Positions 36,202-46,104 of a DNA stretch of 64,000 nucleotides are shown here, piece by piece (positions within the stretch are counted from its first letter, which is position 1; the number at the start of each line of letters is the position of its first letter). Under the pieces are notes generated by a model, which had not been told where the DNA came from, did no database searches, and saw only the letters and a program-made list of their open reading frames with translations. A program made the translations under genes and the position numbers. The stretch covers positions 372,001 to 436,000 of the forward strand of contig NZ_AUAS01000002.1 in the NCBI RefSeq assembly GCF_000428845.1, given 5' to 3'. This stretch comes from Dyadobacter alkalitolerans DSM 23607 (lineage in GTDB: Bacteria > Bacteroidota > Bacteroidia > Cytophagales > Spirosomataceae).

Positions 36202-37929
36202 ATGAAAAGGCATAACATATCAAAATACATCCTCCGGTTCGCTGCCTGCGCACTGCTATCTGTAACGGCGGGCTGCACCAATCTGGACGAAGAACTATAC
36301 GATCGGATCACTTCCGAAAACTTCCTGCAAACGCGGGACGACGTTACCCGTGACTTTCTGAGAGCTTTCGAGCACAGTTATTGGAGCATCCAGGGCGGCA
36401 GCACATTCATGCTGCAGGAAAACAGCTCCGACGAAATGATGACCATCAACCGCCAGGGCGACTGGTTTGACGGCGGTCAGTTCCAGCGTGTACATTACCA
36501 CACCTGGACTGCCCAGGACGGCTTCACAAGCGATCCCTGGAACGCGCTTTACGGCGGTGTAACCCTGGCGACCAACTCCCTGGAAGATCTGGAAGGCATT
36601 ACGGACCCCTCGAAATTTGACATGACCCGCGAAGAGCTGGATGGCATGATTGCCGAGCTGAAAGTGCTTCGTGCCTGGCTGAACATTCGTTTGCTGGATT
36701 TTTACCGGAACATTGTCATTGTGACCAAAGTTAAAGGCCAGACCGAAGGGGGCTTGCAGGTTCCTCCGCAAGAAGCATTCGCTTTCATCGAGCAGGAATT
36801 GAAAGAGGCCCTTCCGAAGCTTTCGACCAACACCACATTAGGTAACAATGTATCGGGACGCTGGACCAAAGGCGGTGCGGCTGCATTGCTGGTTCGTTTG
36901 TATCTCAATGCAAAAGTTTACACCGGAACCGATCGTTTCAAAGATTGCGAGACGATGGCGCAGGAGATTATCGATGGCAAATACGGCGATTATGCACTCG
37001 AAACGCGCTGGGATGCTCCATTTGATTACACCAACCCGACTTCGAAAGAAACCATGTTCGGTTTCCCGGGCAGCTTTGCACAAACGCACTGGCAGTATGA
37101 CGGCGGCATGTATTTCTGGATGCTACCTAACCTGGCACCGAGCTATTTCGGATTCACCGATTTTGGCAATGCTAACCCGAAATATGCCATGCAGCCAGGC
37201 CGCGATGTGGACAGCGTGGAGTACAGCTTTACTTTGGGAAAACCATTTATCAAATTCCAGAAATACAAGGATGACCTGCGTTTAAAAAAATACAAAAACC
37301 TGGGCAACAGCAAGCGCGAAGGCATGTTCCTGTACGGTTACCTGCCTTACAAAAATGCGAGTGGAAAAGCAGACACAGTGAAAGGTTTCAAAGGCCCCTA
37401 CCCGCTGTTCCTGCGTGACCAGGTGGGTAAGTTTTTGGATGCAAAACCAGGAACGAAGATCGCCGATAAGGTTTCCAACATGAACAACGGAGACAACAAC
37501 TCGGGCCTTTATCCGGTAAAATACCCTTACTACCCAAGCGACGACCAGAACAAGATTTCCTCGGCCTATGCGGAGATCCGTTTTGCCGAGATCTATTATT
37601 CTCTGGCCGAATGCAAATACCGCGCTGGAAACAAGGCTGCTGCTGCAACATTGCTGAATGCAGTCCGCAAACGCAATTATCCAGCCGGCTCACCAAGCCT
37701 TTACAAAGCCAACGGCGCCGAGCTTACCGACCAGGAAATGCTGGACGAATGGATGCGCGAGTTCCTGGCAGAAGGCCGCAGAAGAACGGATCTGATTCGC
37801 TGGGGCGTGTTTAACACGGGAAGCTGGTGGGATAAAAAACCCGATGCGGACAACCACACGGAAATTTTCCCGATTGGTCAGAATGTGTTGAACTCTTCGC
37901 CGCAATTGAAGCAGAATCCAGGTTACTAA
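36202..37929 (+). CDS. SusD/RagB-like substrate-binding lipoprotein
   Basis: 575 residues. The lipobox SVTAGC places the lipidated Cys at 25. TPR-like helices (ELKVLRAWLNIRLLDFYRN), SSAYAEIRFAEIYYSLAECKYRAG and the C-terminal EFLAEGRRRTDLIRWG and LKQNPGY are SusD hallmarks. It is the full length of sugar-binding SusDs. It is the second gene of the HTCS-controlled unit; the gene after it starts 12 bp later. Confidence 0.95.
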   Translation: MKRHNISKYILRFAACALLSVTAGCTNLDEELYDRITSENFLQTRDDVTRDFLRAFEHSYWSIQGGSTFMLQENSSDEMMTINRQGDWFDGGQFQRVHYHTWTAQDGFTSDPWNALYGGVTLATNSLEDLEGITDPSKFDMTREELDGMIAELKVLRAWLNIRLLDFYRNIVIVTKVKGQTEGGLQVPPQEAFAFIEQELKEALPKLSTNTTLGNNVSGRWTKGGAAALLVRLYLNAKVYTGTDRFKDCETMAQEIIDGKYGDYALETRWDAPFDYTNPTSKETMFGFPGSFAQTHWQYDGGMYFWMLPNLAPSYFGFTDFGNANPKYAMQPGRDVDSVEYSFTLGKPFIKFQKYKDDLRLKKYKNLGNSKREGMFLYGYLPYKNASGKADTVKGFKGPYPLFLRDQVGKFLDAKPGTKIADKVSNMNNGDNNSGLYPVKYPYYPSDDQNKISSAYAEIRFAEIYYSLAECKYRAGNKAAAATLLNAVRKRNYPAGSPSLYKANGAELTDQEMLDEWMREFLAEGRRRTDLIRWGVFNTGSWWDKKPDADNHTEIFPIGQNVLNSSPQLKQNPGY

Positions 37930-37940
37930 AATAGATTTAA

Positions 37941-40900
37941 ATGAAATTTCAAAAACCTTTGGTCGGACCACGCCTGGTTGGGTTGAGCGCTGCAATTCTT
38001 CTTGCAGTGCTTGGCTCCGCCTACCGTGGCCCTGCCACTACTTTCACTCCAAAGCCAGCAACTATTGCTGGTTTTTCTGATGTTAAACGCCCGCGCGAAG
38101 CGTGGGTTCTGCGCTCCGTTCTGGACGCCCGTCCACGGATTCTCAGCATTGCATTGCACGACAATCTATGGCTCGCCTACAACACCAAAACAGCCTCCTT
38201 ATACAAAGCCTGGGCAGGAAAAATCAACTTTGGCGGCCCTGTTTACACCTCATCCCACGGCCCGCAACCCGTGTCGCAGGGAACCACATATATGGAAGAG
38301 CCTGATGAAAATCCCTGGCGGCTCACCATTGATGGAAAGGAAGTTACGCCGGAAATCAGCTACAAAGGCCACGCCATTCTGAACAACCAGGTAACATTGA
38401 AATATGACTTGGATTACCAGGGAAAGAAGATTTCAGTTGAAGAAAAACCTGAGTTTTTTGATGCGCAAAATGGCAAAACCGGATTCGAACGCGTTTTTAC
38501 GGTTGCTAATGCGCCTTCGGGTGTTCAGATTGCGTTAAATGTACATTTGAATTCATTGACGGCTGCCACCGACCATAAAACGGACGGCCGGTTTTCAGTG
38601 ACCAATGAACGCGAGGAAACAGCCGGGAATCAGGCATTTAAAGCGATAGATGGAAAGCTGGTTTTGAACAACAATGGCAAAACCACATTGTCTGTAAGCC
38701 TGACCAAAAAACCAGCGCAGCCGCAAACGGCCCAGCAGGAAAGCAAAGCTGATATGGTAGCCGGACTTTTTGCCAAAAGCGACTGCAACACCTGCCATAA
38801 CCAGGACGTTAAGACCGTTGGCCCGGCTTACAAAGCCATTGCAGAACGTTATGAAAACAATGATAACAACAAAAATGCGCTGGTTACCAAAGTAATCAAA
38901 GGAGGCGCCGGAAACTGGGGACAGATCGCCATGTCTCCGCACCCGGATCTCAAAAAAGAGGACGCCGAAACAATGGTCTCCTACATTCTGGAACTGGATG
39001 CTGACAAAGAAAGAGCACAAGCGGCCAGCAAACTAATGCCCAGGCCCGCCTACCCGATCGTCCTCAAATCCATCGTTCCTGCCAAAGTTGCCACTGCGAC
39101 GGAAAAACCAGGCATCGCTGTCAATGTTTACCAGTTTTCAAGCGGCATAGGAGCTGTTCCTGAAATTAATGATGAAATGCTGCCTGTGAAATCAGGATCT
39201 ATCAATGCATTGCATCTGGATGAGCAGGATTTTGGAGATCTGAAAGACAACTTTGCGATTTTTGCCAGCGGTTATATCAACATTAAAAAGACGACCAACA
39301 TTGTTTTCCGCTTGGTTTGTGATGATGGTGGAAAGCTTTTTATTGATGATAAAATGGTGATCGACAATGGCGTTAACCACCCCCTGCAACCCACCGACGG
39401 AGAGATTATTCTCAAACCAGGTAAGCATCCTTTTAAAGTAGAATATTATCAGGGCGCATTTGGCAAGGGGCTTTCGCTTCAATGGAGGCCTTATGGCACC
39501 AAGGAATTTGTGGTGGTGCCGCCAAGCGTGTTTACCTATAAAGGAGCTGATATTAAAAGAACCGGACAGACACCGGTAGATGTCAAAAAAGAAGACATTC
39601 CGGGTGACAAATCGCCACTCGTCGCCGTGCACCCAAGCTTTACATTGGCGCAGGCCCGCCCGTATAATTTCCAGCCAAGAGTCGGCGGAATGGATTTTCT
39701 GGCCGATGGAAGAATGGTGGTCAGCACCTGGGATTCATTAGGATCTGTTTACATTGTTGATGGCCGCAAAGCGACGACACCGAACGACATTAAAGTAAAA
39801 CGCATTGCTTACGGACTCGCCGAGCCGCTGGGTCTGAAAGTGGTGGATGATGAGATTTACATTATGCAAAAACAGGAACTGACCAAGCTGGTCGACCTGA
39901 ATAATGATGAGCTCATCGATGAATACCAGACCATCTGCAACGGCTGGAAAGTCTCGGCCAACTTCCACGAATTCGCATTCGGGCTGGTTTATAAGGATGG
40001 TTATTTCTACGGAACATTGGCAACGGCCATCAATCCCGGCGGTGCCAGCACCAAGCCACAGATCCCGGATCGTGGGAAAGTCGTGAAAATTTCTAAAAAA
40101 GACGGCTCATTCACCTTTGCAGCATCCGGCTTACGGACGCCAAACGGCATCGGCCTGGGCGTTGACAACGAAATTTTCATCGCCGATAACCAGGGCGACT
40201 GGCTGCCTGCCAACAAGATCATTCACTTGCAGGAAGGCGCCTGGTACGGCTCGCGCTCGGTGGACTTTGAAGGAACTGCCAACAAAACAGAAACGCCGCC
40301 GGTGGTGTGGCTTACCCAGGATGAAATCGGCAACTCGCCAAGCCAGCCTGCCAGACTGAATGTGGGGCCTTACCAAAACCAAATGATCCATGGCGACGTT
40401 ACGCACGGCGGGATCAAGCGCGTATTTGCTGAAAAAGTAAACGGCGCTTACCAGGGCGCTGTGTTCCGGTTCACGCAAGGTTTGGAAGCGGGCGTTAACC
40501 GCTTAGTGTGGAGCCCGGATGGCTCCCTTTACATTGGCGGTGTGGGTTCCACAGGTAACTGGGGACACGCTGGAAAACTCGGATACGGACTCCAAAAGCT
40601 GACATTCAATAACAAAGTTGCTTTTGAAATGCTGGCCGTAAGAGCCAAATCGGACGGTGTGGAAATTGAATTTACCGAACCATTGAAAGAAGGCGCGGGC
40701 GAAACCGCAGCCGACTACCAGATCCGCCAATGGTGGTTCAAACCTACCGGCGATTACGGCGGCCCGAAGCTGGACGAAGAAAACCTGGCTGTTAAATCAG
40801 TAAAGGTTTCCCCTGATCGCAAGAAGGCAACATTACAGCTGACGGGCATGAAGAGCAAACATATGGTTTATATTCATTTGAACAGAAAAACCATCATCAG

Positions 40901-40973
40901 CCAGAGTGGCAACAATTTATGGAGCACCGAAGCCTGGTACAACATGAATGAAATCCCTAAAAACCTGAACTAG
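37941..40973 (+). CDS. Secreted cytochrome c / PA14-like / beta-propeller fusion protein
   Basis: 1010 residues with a signal peptide (LVGLSAAILLAVLGSAY). Order: an N-terminal beta domain of unknown type (about 50-255); a class I cytochrome c with C282-N-T-C-H286 in SDCNTCHNQD and a candidate axial Met in IAMSPHPD (about 275-355); a PA14-like module with VFRLVCDDGGKLFIDDKMVIDNG and FKVEYYQGAFGKGLSLQW (about 380-540); a six-bladed propeller (about 555-880, motifs GGMDFLADGRMVVSTWD, TPNGIGLGVDNEIFIADNQG, YIGGVGSTGNWGH); and a C-terminal Ig-like domain. Such fusions are seen in putative sugar or alcohol oxidoreductases. It is the last gene of the SusCD unit, followed by a terminator, and would be the enzyme of the locus. 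Confidence 0.82.
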   Translation: MKFQKPLVGPRLVGLSAAILLAVLGSAYRGPATTFTPKPATIAGFSDVKRPREAWVLRSVLDARPRILSIALHDNLWLAYNTKTASLYKAWAGKINFGGPVYTSSHGPQPVSQGTTYMEEPDENPWRLTIDGKEVTPEISYKGHAILNNQVTLKYDLDYQGKKISVEEKPEFFDAQNGKTGFERVFTVANAPSGVQIALNVHLNSLTAATDHKTDGRFSVTNEREETAGNQAFKAIDGKLVLNNNGKTTLSVSLTKKPAQPQTAQQESKADMVAGLFAKSDCNTCHNQDVKTVGPAYKAIAERYENNDNNKNALVTKVIKGGAGNWGQIAMSPHPDLKKEDAETMVSYILELDADKERAQAASKLMPRPAYPIVLKSIVPAKVATATEKPGIAVNVYQFSSGIGAVPEINDEMLPVKSGSINALHLDEQDFGDLKDNFAIFASGYINIKKTTNIVFRLVCDDGGKLFIDDKMVIDNGVNHPLQPTDGEIILKPGKHPFKVEYYQGAFGKGLSLQWRPYGTKEFVVVPPSVFTYKGADIKRTGQTPVDVKKEDIPGDKSPLVAVHPSFTLAQARPYNFQPRVGGMDFLADGRMVVSTWDSLGSVYIVDGRKATTPNDIKVKRIAYGLAEPLGLKVVDDEIYIMQKQELTKLVDLNNDELIDEYQTICNGWKVSANFHEFAFGLVYKDGYFYGTLATAINPGGASTKPQIPDRGKVVKISKKDGSFTFAASGLRTPNGIGLGVDNEIFIADNQGDWLPANKIIHLQEGAWYGSRSVDFEGTANKTETPPVVWLTQDEIGNSPSQPARLNVGPYQNQMIHGDVTHGGIKRVFAEKVNGAYQGAVFRFTQGLEAGVNRLVWSPDGSLYIGGVGSTGNWGHAGKLGYGLQKLTFNNKVAFEMLAVRAKSDGVEIEFTEPLKEGAGETAADYQIRQWWFKPTGDYGGPKLDEENLAVKSVKVSPDRKKATLQLTGMKSKHMVYIHLNRKTIISQSGNNLWSTEAWYNMNEIPKNLN

Positions 40974-40998
40974 GGATCAGCTGCTGCTCAATACATTG

Positions 40999-41029
40999 AA
41001 AACGCCCGGAAATAGCTTCCCGGGCGTTT
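40999..41029. terminator. Bidirectional terminator-like hairpin
   Basis: A GC-rich stem (AAACGCCCGG paired with CCGGGCGTTT, with one bulged G) around a short AATAGC-type loop, followed by a T-rich run on the plus strand. It lies in the gap between two convergent genes. Confidence 0.75.
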
Positions 41030-41061
41030 CTGGTTTTATACAAAATGTAAATCAGGGCAAC

Positions 41062-44000
41062 TCAGTATTTTGCGAAATGAAAAGTTGAAACCCTGTTGTC
41101 GACCCCGGTTGCTTTCAGTATAAAAATACCTTTTGGCAGCGCTTTTACATCGATACCTGCACTTGTATATTCCCCTGAATAATGCAGTAAGCCGGATGTT
41201 GAATAGATCTGCACCGACTGTATGGTCCCGGCAGCAGGAGCATCAAGAAAAACCCTGTCTGTCACCGGGTTAGGATAACCCTTCACCTGCCCCTTGGAAT
41301 CTGCAAAGCGCACGTGTTCTATCTTGCTGAATGCGAATGTGCCGTCGGTGTCCACCATACGAAGCCGGTAGAAGTTGTCGGCATGCAGCGGCAGCGGATC
41401 AATAAAGCGGTAACGCTGGATTTCTGAATTTTCGTTACGCGTAGCAACGGAACCGATTTTTTCCCAAACCTTTCCTTCTGCACTACGCTGAATTTCGAAG
41501 TGGCTGCTATTGACCTCGCTTGAAGTTGTCCAAGCCAGCTCCACGGCAGATTCATTTTTTGAAGCCTTGAAATCCACAAGGGTAACCGGCATAGGATCGT
41601 TGATAGCCCTAATCGTGAATTTGCCGTCGGTATAAGAGGTTTCCCATATCAATGGCGCGATATCCGGTAGGTTTACCGTTGCGAATGTTCCGGTAATGGT
41701 GCCTGCATCCAGAAGAATAAATGCATCACCCAGTGCAGGCGTGAAACCGTTGATAAATGATACTGTTATCGTCCCTCCTGCCGTGAATGGCCCGGACTGA
41801 AACTGGTCATAACCTGTAATAGCGGTGGTTCCGCCGATCTCTACCAGCAGCGTTCCTGTATTGGCAAACTCGCTGGCAAACGCAAGCGTGCCCGGCGATT
41901 CACCCGGGGCCAGCGTACCTGCATTGGTAAATGAATTGTGTAAAAATGTGGCATTACCGCGGATCTCGCCGTTGTTGTCAAAACTGCCGCTAATGGAATG
42001 TACCCCAGTGCCCGATTGCAACAGCCCGTTCACAGTAAAGTTATTTACGTTGAAGGAGATGTTATCCGGCATCCGCATGGTATGCCCGCTGGTAACGACC
42101 GTACTTGCCGCACTGGCATCGGGAAAAGAAGATGCCGTAATCCAAAAGCTGTTGTCCTGAGAAGATTGCCAGTTGCCGGGAGTGTTCCAGGTGCCATCTG
42201 TGGCTGCCGTCCTGTAAGAATCACCTGCGTTTGAAACCTTATAAATCGTATAGGCATTTGCCGAGGTGAATGCGGCATTCAGGTTGGGTATCGTACCGGT
42301 TAGTCCCGTGACCTCCAGCTTAATGCTCCCGTTTCCGCTTCCGGTATTTATAGTAACATCATACGTTGTCCCCGACCCCGAAATGCCCGAAACCGATGCG
42401 CCAGAAACACCGCTCGTCGACAGCGTAAAAACAGAAGCGTCTTCAATCGTTACACTTTGCGCAAACACAACCTGATAACTGACAGTGCCCTCATTCGTCG
42501 GATTGGAGGAAAGCTGGGTAACGGAAGTTACACTTGTTTGCGTATAAAAGTTAATTTCGCTGCCATAGGAAGTTCCTATTGAATTGGTTGCATAAGCACG
42601 CAGATAAATGCGCGTTCCTGCGGGCAGCCCTGTCACTGTTGTACTGAAAGCACCATTGCCGGAACCGATCCCGACCTTATTGGCCAGCTCGATAGTAGGC
42701 GCCGCCGATGTACTCCACACAATGCCATAATCCGTGACGGCAGCACCGCCGTTGGCCGTCACTTCACCGCCGACTTTGGCAGTGGTCAGCGCAATTTCAC
42801 TCGCGGAAGCCGTGGTAACAGTAGGCGCTACGGCAGGTATACCGGTAGTAAATCTCAGCCAGGTAGCACTGCTCACACCCTCGAAAATACGGCCGTCGGT
42901 GTCGGCAAATGCGGCTTTGTCAACGATAACATAGTAAGTCGTGCCACCCTCCAGGTCTGTTGCGGGATCCATCGTAATTGTGTTTGAGCCACTGCCGGTA
43001 ACCTGCGCACTATTCGCCGCAATGGTGGCAAAGACTGCATCGTCATACAGGCGGCGGATCTGAATGTACTTGCCTGCTGCACCGGTAACTGCCTGGTTGA
43101 ATGTCAGCGAAATGTTGCTGCTCACGGATATCCCCGTTGCAGCGTTGGTCGGGCTGGTAGCAGTGATCCGGGGTGGCGCGCCGTTCTGACGGAAGAAATA
43201 TTTCTGGTTTGCGCCAGTGTAGTTGGTCGTAAACACATCCACATCGTCATCATTATCCCAGTCGGCTACGAAGGATTTTATTGCATTATTATAAAAAGCG
43301 CCCGAGTTCGGAAGCGAATTGAAAGGGTTCCCGGCGCCTGTCACCTGCGTAAAAGCGCCGCTGCCATTGTTCCGCCAGAAAACAAGCGTTTCCGAGCCAT
43401 CAGAAGTATGCAGATCGATATCTCCGTCCGAATCGAAGTCTCCGGAAAGAATCTGGTTATCACTGGCTATTGTCATGCCGTTGAAAGGATTTGCGCCTCC
43501 CGTCTGTTTTGAATATACGCCATTGTCATTGCGGTAGTAGTCTCTCACCGAAGTTCCGCCGATCCTGCTTACAAAAATATCGACATCACCGTCATTGTCC
43601 CAGTCTTCCACGTAGGCATACTGCACACTTGAAAAAGCAGCTTTGCCAGGCAGACCGTCAAAAGGATTTTGCGGGCCCGTCACTTTGCTGAACGCACCGC
43701 TGCCATTATTGCGCCAGAACTCGTTATCAAGATTATTTCCAGGATAGTTATGCAAATCAACATCTCCATCATTATCGAAATCGCCAAAGATCAGCTGATT
43801 GTTACCGCTCACATTAATGCCGCTGAACGGGCTTGAAGCGCCACTCAGCAACACGTATTTTCCATTGTCATTGCGGTAATAAAAGTTCTTTTCGTTCTGA
43901 TTGGCGTTACGCATCGGGACGTAGATATCATCGTCGCCATCATTGTCCCAGTCTGCCACAAACGCACCCGAGGCAGAATAGAAAACGGCATTCTCATTGA

Positions 44001-44796
44001 TGTTTTGAAATGGATCCGCAGAACCGGTCACTTTTGCAAATGATCCGCTGCCGTTGTTTTGCCAAAATTCGTTAACGGTTCCTCCCGGATAGGAATGAAT
44101 GTCAATGTCACCATCCGCATCAAAATCCCCGTAAATCAGCTGATCGTCACCAGAGATTGTAATGCCGTTGAATGGGCTTGCCCCGCCAGTAAGCTGTGAG
44201 AAGGTCGGCACAAGTAAGCCATTGAATTTCAAGATCGTAAGGACCTGCTCTTTAACTATCTTACCAACAACATATTCGAGGTCCCAGTCTCCGCCGCGGC
44301 GAGCTGAGCCTGTTTGGTCGTTGGAAGCGGCCACGGGCACACCGAGCATACGGTGGATCCGCTGTACGAAACCCTCCCCGCTGCGGCTTGCAGTAAGCTC
44401 GCAGCTGTAAATAAGCAAACTTGATTTGCCCACTTCAAGCACATTACCCAAACTTTGCCAAAAGCTGTTGTGCTCTGCAATATTGGCATCATTAAGCTGG
44501 GTCTGACCAAGCACAAAATTGCCGTCCGTACCATGCGTCATAATGTGCACGCGTTCGGCCTTGCCCTGCGTTGCAAGCTGTTTTGTTAATTTTTGAAAAC
44601 CTTCCCGGCTATTCGAAACATAAATCACTTCTGATCCGGGACTCAGCCCATCCGCCAGGGAGCGGAAATCTTTCAGAGATTCGTCAATGATGACCAGGTC
44701 GGAAACCGTTTTTCGGCTGAATTTTTGATAGGTTACTATCGAAAAAGCGAGCAATGATAGTAAAAAAAAGGAGAGCGTAAAGGTTCGTTTCTTCAT
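41062..44796 (-). CDS. T9SS cargo: DUF4347 (caspase-like) + six FG-GAP repeats + Ig-like domains
   Basis: 1244 residues with an N-terminal membrane segment (TLSFFLLSLLAFSIVTY). Residues about 33-185 are DUF4347, with SEVIYVSNSREGFQ, RVHIMTHGTDGNFVLG (His88) and LLIYSCELTASRSG (Cys132). The His and Cys lie where clan CD peptidases have their dyad. Residues 199-537 are six FG-GAP/VCBS-like units, with DFDxDGDxD and DWDNDGDxD calcium-type loops. An Ig-like Big_5 domain (about 541-650) and Fn3-like domains follow. The last 80 residues form a type IX sorting domain (KGYPNPVTDRVFLD, LPKGIFILKATG). It is probably secreted to the cell surface. Monocistronic; function unknown. Confidence 0.87.
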   Translation of the reverse strand: MKKRTFTLSFFLLSLLAFSIVTYQKFSRKTVSDLVIIDESLKDFRSLADGLSPGSEVIYVSNSREGFQKLTKQLATQGKAERVHIMTHGTDGNFVLGQTQLNDANIAEHNSFWQSLGNVLEVGKSSLLIYSCELTASRSGEGFVQRIHRMLGVPVAASNDQTGSARRGGDWDLEYVVGKIVKEQVLTILKFNGLLVPTFSQLTGGASPFNGITISGDDQLIYGDFDADGDIDIHSYPGGTVNEFWQNNGSGSFAKVTGSADPFQNINENAVFYSASGAFVADWDNDGDDDIYVPMRNANQNEKNFYYRNDNGKYVLLSGASSPFSGINVSGNNQLIFGDFDNDGDVDLHNYPGNNLDNEFWRNNGSGAFSKVTGPQNPFDGLPGKAAFSSVQYAYVEDWDNDGDVDIFVSRIGGTSVRDYYRNDNGVYSKQTGGANPFNGMTIASDNQILSGDFDSDGDIDLHTSDGSETLVFWRNNGSGAFTQVTGAGNPFNSLPNSGAFYNNAIKSFVADWDNDDDVDVFTTNYTGANQKYFFRQNGAPPRITATSPTNAATGISVSSNISLTFNQAVTGAAGKYIQIRRLYDDAVFATIAANSAQVTGSGSNTITMDPATDLEGGTTYYVIVDKAAFADTDGRIFEGVSSATWLRFTTGIPAVAPTVTTASASEIALTTAKVGGEVTANGGAAVTDYGIVWSTSAAPTIELANKVGIGSGNGAFSTTVTGLPAGTRIYLRAYATNSIGTSYGSEINFYTQTSVTSVTQLSSNPTNEGTVSYQVVFAQSVTIEDASVFTLSTSGVSGASVSGISGSGTTYDVTINTGSGNGSIKLEVTGLTGTIPNLNAAFTSANAYTIYKVSNAGDSYRTAATDGTWNTPGNWQSSQDNSFWITASSFPDASAASTVVTSGHTMRMPDNISFNVNNFTVNGLLQSGTGVHSISGSFDNNGEIRGNATFLHNSFTNAGTLAPGESPGTLAFASEFANTGTLLVEIGGTTAITGYDQFQSGPFTAGGTITVSFINGFTPALGDAFILLDAGTITGTFATVNLPDIAPLIWETSYTDGKFTIRAINDPMPVTLVDFKASKNESAVELAWTTSSEVNSSHFEIQRSAEGKVWEKIGSVATRNENSEIQRYRFIDPLPLHADNFYRLRMVDTDGTFAFSKIEHVRFADSKGQVKGYPNPVTDRVFLDAPAAGTIQSVQIYSTSGLLHYSGEYTSAGIDVKALPKGIFILKATGVDNRVSTFHFAKY
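43186..44202 (-). repeat. Six FG-GAP/VCBS units in three A/B pairs inside the T9SS cargo gene
   Basis: Each unit starts with xTGxxxPF and is about 55 residues. A-type units carry QLIYGDFDADGDIDIH-like loops and B-type units carry FVADWDNDGDDDIY-like loops. They alternate A-B three times, as expected from duplication of a two-unit block. Confidence 0.8.
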
Positions 44797-44906
44797 ATAT
44801 AGGGAGTAGAAATAGTTGATTATAAGCTAAAACTGAAATCAACACCTTTCATACCCATATATGAAGTAAACTTTATTTAATTGTACGTTCTCCTCTTCCT
44901 GCCTAA

Positions 44907-45839
44907 TTAATAACCCTTCGAGAGATCGACCTCATCGGCAATCTCCTCGCTTTTCAGGTATTTCTGAACATTATCGACAAATTTGGCAACCTTATCGCGA
45001 TCACGCATTTTGTGCGCCGCGCCTGTGTGCTGGGTGAGGATTACATTTGTCATTGGCCAAAGTCTGGAATCTTCCGGAAGAGGTTCCTTTTCCGTTACGT
45101 CCAGAACAGCACCAGCCAATCTGCCGCTTTCCAAAGCTTTGATCAAAGCCTCCTCATCCGTGGTGTTGCCGCGCCCAATGCTTGCATAAAGCGCACCTTC
45201 TTTCATGGCATCAAAAAAGTCTTTGCCCGCATATTTATCCAAATTCCCAGGTAATGTATTGACTACTAAATCAGTATCCGGAAGCTGGGCAAGCAGGTCA
45301 TCAAAGGAATGAATGTCTGCATCCGGGTCGCTTTTCGCAGTCATCTGCACATTGCATCCGAATGCTTCCAGCATTTTTCCAACATTTTCACCGATGGCAC
45401 CGGATCCCAGGATAATCACCTGCTTTTCTCCTAAAATGGAAAGTTCGTTCTCAACTGCCTCCCCCTCCCATTTTCTGTTGATCTGATTTCTAACCATGAG
45501 ATGAACGCCCCTGTAAAAGCCAAGGATGCCAGCAAGAATAGTCTCCGCACATGCTGCGGCTGACATATCGCCTACATTAGCAGCCTTACCCTTGAATTGC
45601 AAATCCTTATACTGCTCAAAACCCACATTTTCGAGTTGCCAGAATTTGAGACTTTCCGGAATGTCCTGGAAAGAATCCGCAGGTGGATTGCCAATCAGAA
45701 TTTCAGCAGACGCTATCTCCTGCATCACTTCCTCATCGGAAAGCTCGCCTTTGGTTACGATGTCCGCATCTTCGGGAAGCTGTTTTTTTAGTTCTTCCAA
45801 ATATTTTTCTTGCAGGTCTGCATAAATAACAATCTTCAT
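44907..45839 (-). CDS. D-2-hydroxyacid dehydrogenase family protein
   Basis: 310 residues. The NAD-binding motif is VIILGSGAIGENVG (a GxGxxG pattern at about residues 143-150). The catalytic Arg is in SIGRGNTTDEEAL, the Glu in LDVTEKEPLPED and the His in TQHTGAAH. The enzyme should reduce or oxidise a small 2-hydroxy/2-keto acid with NAD(P)H in the cytoplasm. The exact substrate is unclear: the family covers glyoxylate, hydroxypyruvate and branched acids. Single gene; the next gene upstream is divergent. Confidence 0.9.
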   Translation of the reverse strand: MKIVIYADLQEKYLEELKKQLPEDADIVTKGELSDEEVMQEIASAEILIGNPPADSFQDIPESLKFWQLENVGFEQYKDLQFKGKAANVGDMSAAACAETILAGILGFYRGVHLMVRNQINRKWEGEAVENELSILGEKQVIILGSGAIGENVGKMLEAFGCNVQMTAKSDPDADIHSFDDLLAQLPDTDLVVNTLPGNLDKYAGKDFFDAMKEGALYASIGRGNTTDEEALIKALESGRLAGAVLDVTEKEPLPEDSRLWPMTNVILTQHTGAAHKMRDRDKVAKFVDNVQKYLKSEEIADEVDLSKGY

Positions 45840-46104
45840 AAAATTCGGTTAAAGTAAGAATCATTGCCTCCTGAGCCGGGCATCCGCTTGTGGCTGCCCT
45901 CTTAAATAACCGCGCCAGCAGCCTGTTGCCACGCGTATTCGTACCGGACATTGCAAAACAGAATCAGCGAATGCAATAGGATGGCGAAATGTGCATGACT
46001 GCTCGACTTTTGTCCATTCTATCCGGCTTCCCAACCTGCCAATTTTGCATTCGGTACAGGGTAGCGGAATGTCCCGCGCCCGTCATCATAACTCATAATA
46101 CATC

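Noticed and set aside
45733..45951. Small minus-strand frame overlapping the start of the hydroxyacid dehydrogenase
   Set aside because: It lies partly inside the dehydrogenase gene in another frame and has no recognisable product.
45840..46104. Possible tRNA or small RNA in the 265-bp gap
   Set aside because: No cloverleaf-compatible arms or TTCGAATCC-type T-loop found; I see only a divergent promoter region.
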